Assembly: GCF_023065955.2 (NCBI RefSeq)
Contig: NW_026622963.1
Span: 6,455,001 to 6,519,000, forward strand
DNA: 64,000 nt
From: Ursus arctos
Taxonomy: Eukaryota; Chordata; Mammalia; Carnivora; Ursidae
Direction of reading: 5' to 3'
In this document: positions 62,908 to 64,000 of the stretch, in pieces
Numbering within the stretch: position 1 is the stretch's first letter
How the letters are laid out: each line of letters opens with the position of its first letter
The notes under the pieces: generated by a model
The model's database searches: none
Seen by the model: the letters and a program-made list of their open reading frames with translations, nothing else
What the model was told of the DNA's origin: nothing
Program-made: the position numbers and the translations under genes

Positions 62908-64000
62908 ATAAAGAGATGAATTAAGGTAAAGATAATTTGGTCTTATTCCTGCCAATATAAACTAATTTTGCTTTAAAAGGCTATTCAAATGATTCTAAAA
63001 TGCAAACTTTATAGATATGTAAGATGTATACCAACTTCCCAACGGGCTACATAGTAACCATTCAGAAGTCCATTGATGATAGATTCCTGCTAATTTATAT
63101 AATTTAACCAAAAATTTTACCATCTTGTTGAAGTCAACATGAAAGATAATTGAAAAGAAGTTAAACTAAATTAATACTCCAGAATTTGGTATGTAGTGCA
63201 TCTCTAAGCCCCAGGATGATTCTTATAAGAAGTATTTCTTTGAAGACCAATCAATCAATCGTGTTGCTTCTCTCTCAACCTCCAAATATAAAATTCTGTC
63301 TCAGGACTAGGTTTCATGTCTACTCCTCTTTTCTTCCCATTTCATGACAATGGCAATTTACCTCCCAATTCCACCTCTCAATCCAACGCCAGTTACAGAT
63401 GTAAAACACACCACAGAAAGCTTCTGCAATAAATTACAGGAATAGAGAATGTTAATTTAAAAAGTAAGCACAAATCAGAATATTGCCTCGACAATTAAAA
63501 AAGAAACAAACCCAAACAACATATTAGAAAAGCTAGCAGTCAGTCATGAAATACTTACTGTTCTAAACTGTTCTCACGATACTTACATTGCTAAAATGAT
63601 ATATATAAATCAAACTACTTCGCATAAAAAACCTTATGAATCAACTGAATACTCTTTTAATGTATAAATCTGTGATAGCATTGACCAAGTCAAATCATAT
63701 ATACAAGAACCAACCAAGTCGTATATACAAGAACCATATATACAAGAACCTCATTGTAGATTCTCTGGGCAAAAGAGAAGAGTTTCTCCTTCAGAGAAAA
63801 GAAAAGAAAATAGAGTAACTTGCTAATCCAATGATGCATCAATGAGCAAAGCCCAGACCAGGGTTTGGGGAGAGATCTGCTTACAGTACCAGTTTAAGGA
63901 GAGACTCGTCCTCAGGGCCAGGAGATGAGCCAAAAATATGAGGCAAGAGCCTGCTGTTTTAATCTCACCTCCAGTCCAGCAGGAACTGCACTTAGCAGGA
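62908..64000. other. Unassigned right edge
   Basis: AT-rich, with a small direct repeat at 63695-63750 (listed). No CpG island and no UACA long-isoform first exon are seen here. Confidence 0.6.
63695..63750 (+). repeat. Short tandem direct repeat, three units of TATATACAAGAACC
   Basis: The unit TATATACAAGAACC occurs three times, the first two separated by AACCAAGTCG and the last two nearly adjacent. Confidence 0.85.

Noticed and set aside
62908..64000. Possible long-isoform first exon of UACA at the right edge
   Set aside because: There is no CpG island, no MKSLK-encoding sequence and no suitable donor.

Overview
The window is nuclear DNA from a carnivoran mammal. It is AT-rich, interrupted by introns, and carries 29 copies of the tRNA-derived CAN-SINE family. 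Most copies share a head beginning GGGGCGCCTGGGTGGC and an A-rich tail with an AATAAA-type motif. That consensus is not the dog SINEC_Cf type and looks arctoid (bear, seal or mustelid group); the exact species cannot be fixed from the sequence alone.

The only protein-coding gene I can support is UACA (uveal autoantigen with coiled-coil domains and ankyrin repeats; nucling in mouse), on the minus strand. Fifteen coding exons were found by translating across GT-AG sites and checking that every phase matches. They are an alternative first exon (33780-33818, encoding the start of the MMNC... isoform) and exons 2 to 15 (31582 down to 2026). Joined, they give 1182 nt, or 394 codons with no stop: 13 alternative N-terminal residues, six ankyrin repeats (about residues 20-215), a short linker, and the start of the coiled coil. 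The large coiled-coil exon and the 3' end must lie left of position 1. The first exon of the long isoform (MKSLK...) is not seen and should lie right of 64000.

Layout: 1-33.8 kb is the exon-bearing part of UACA, with introns holding SINEs, an old L1, a Tigger1-like DNA transposon fossil, and L2 and MIR fragments. 33.8-34.3 kb is the probable promoter and 5' UTR of the short isoform, with a CCAAT box and locally raised CpG. 34.3-64 kb has no recognisable exon and is probably the long first intron of the long isoform. It holds a second old L1, three young 5'-truncated carnivore L1s, MaLR-type LTRs, L2 and hAT remnants, microsatellites and most of the SINEs.

The observation most worth checking is exon 14, whose expected 5' splice site reads GGAAGT instead of GTAAGT. 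A weak in-frame GT lies 6 nt upstream. Other points are the alternative first exon with its promoter, a very recent SINE in splice-sensitive orientation about 115 nt upstream of exon 15, and several nested or chained retroelement insertions with exact target-site duplications. I found no non-mammalian system, CRISPR array or operon.
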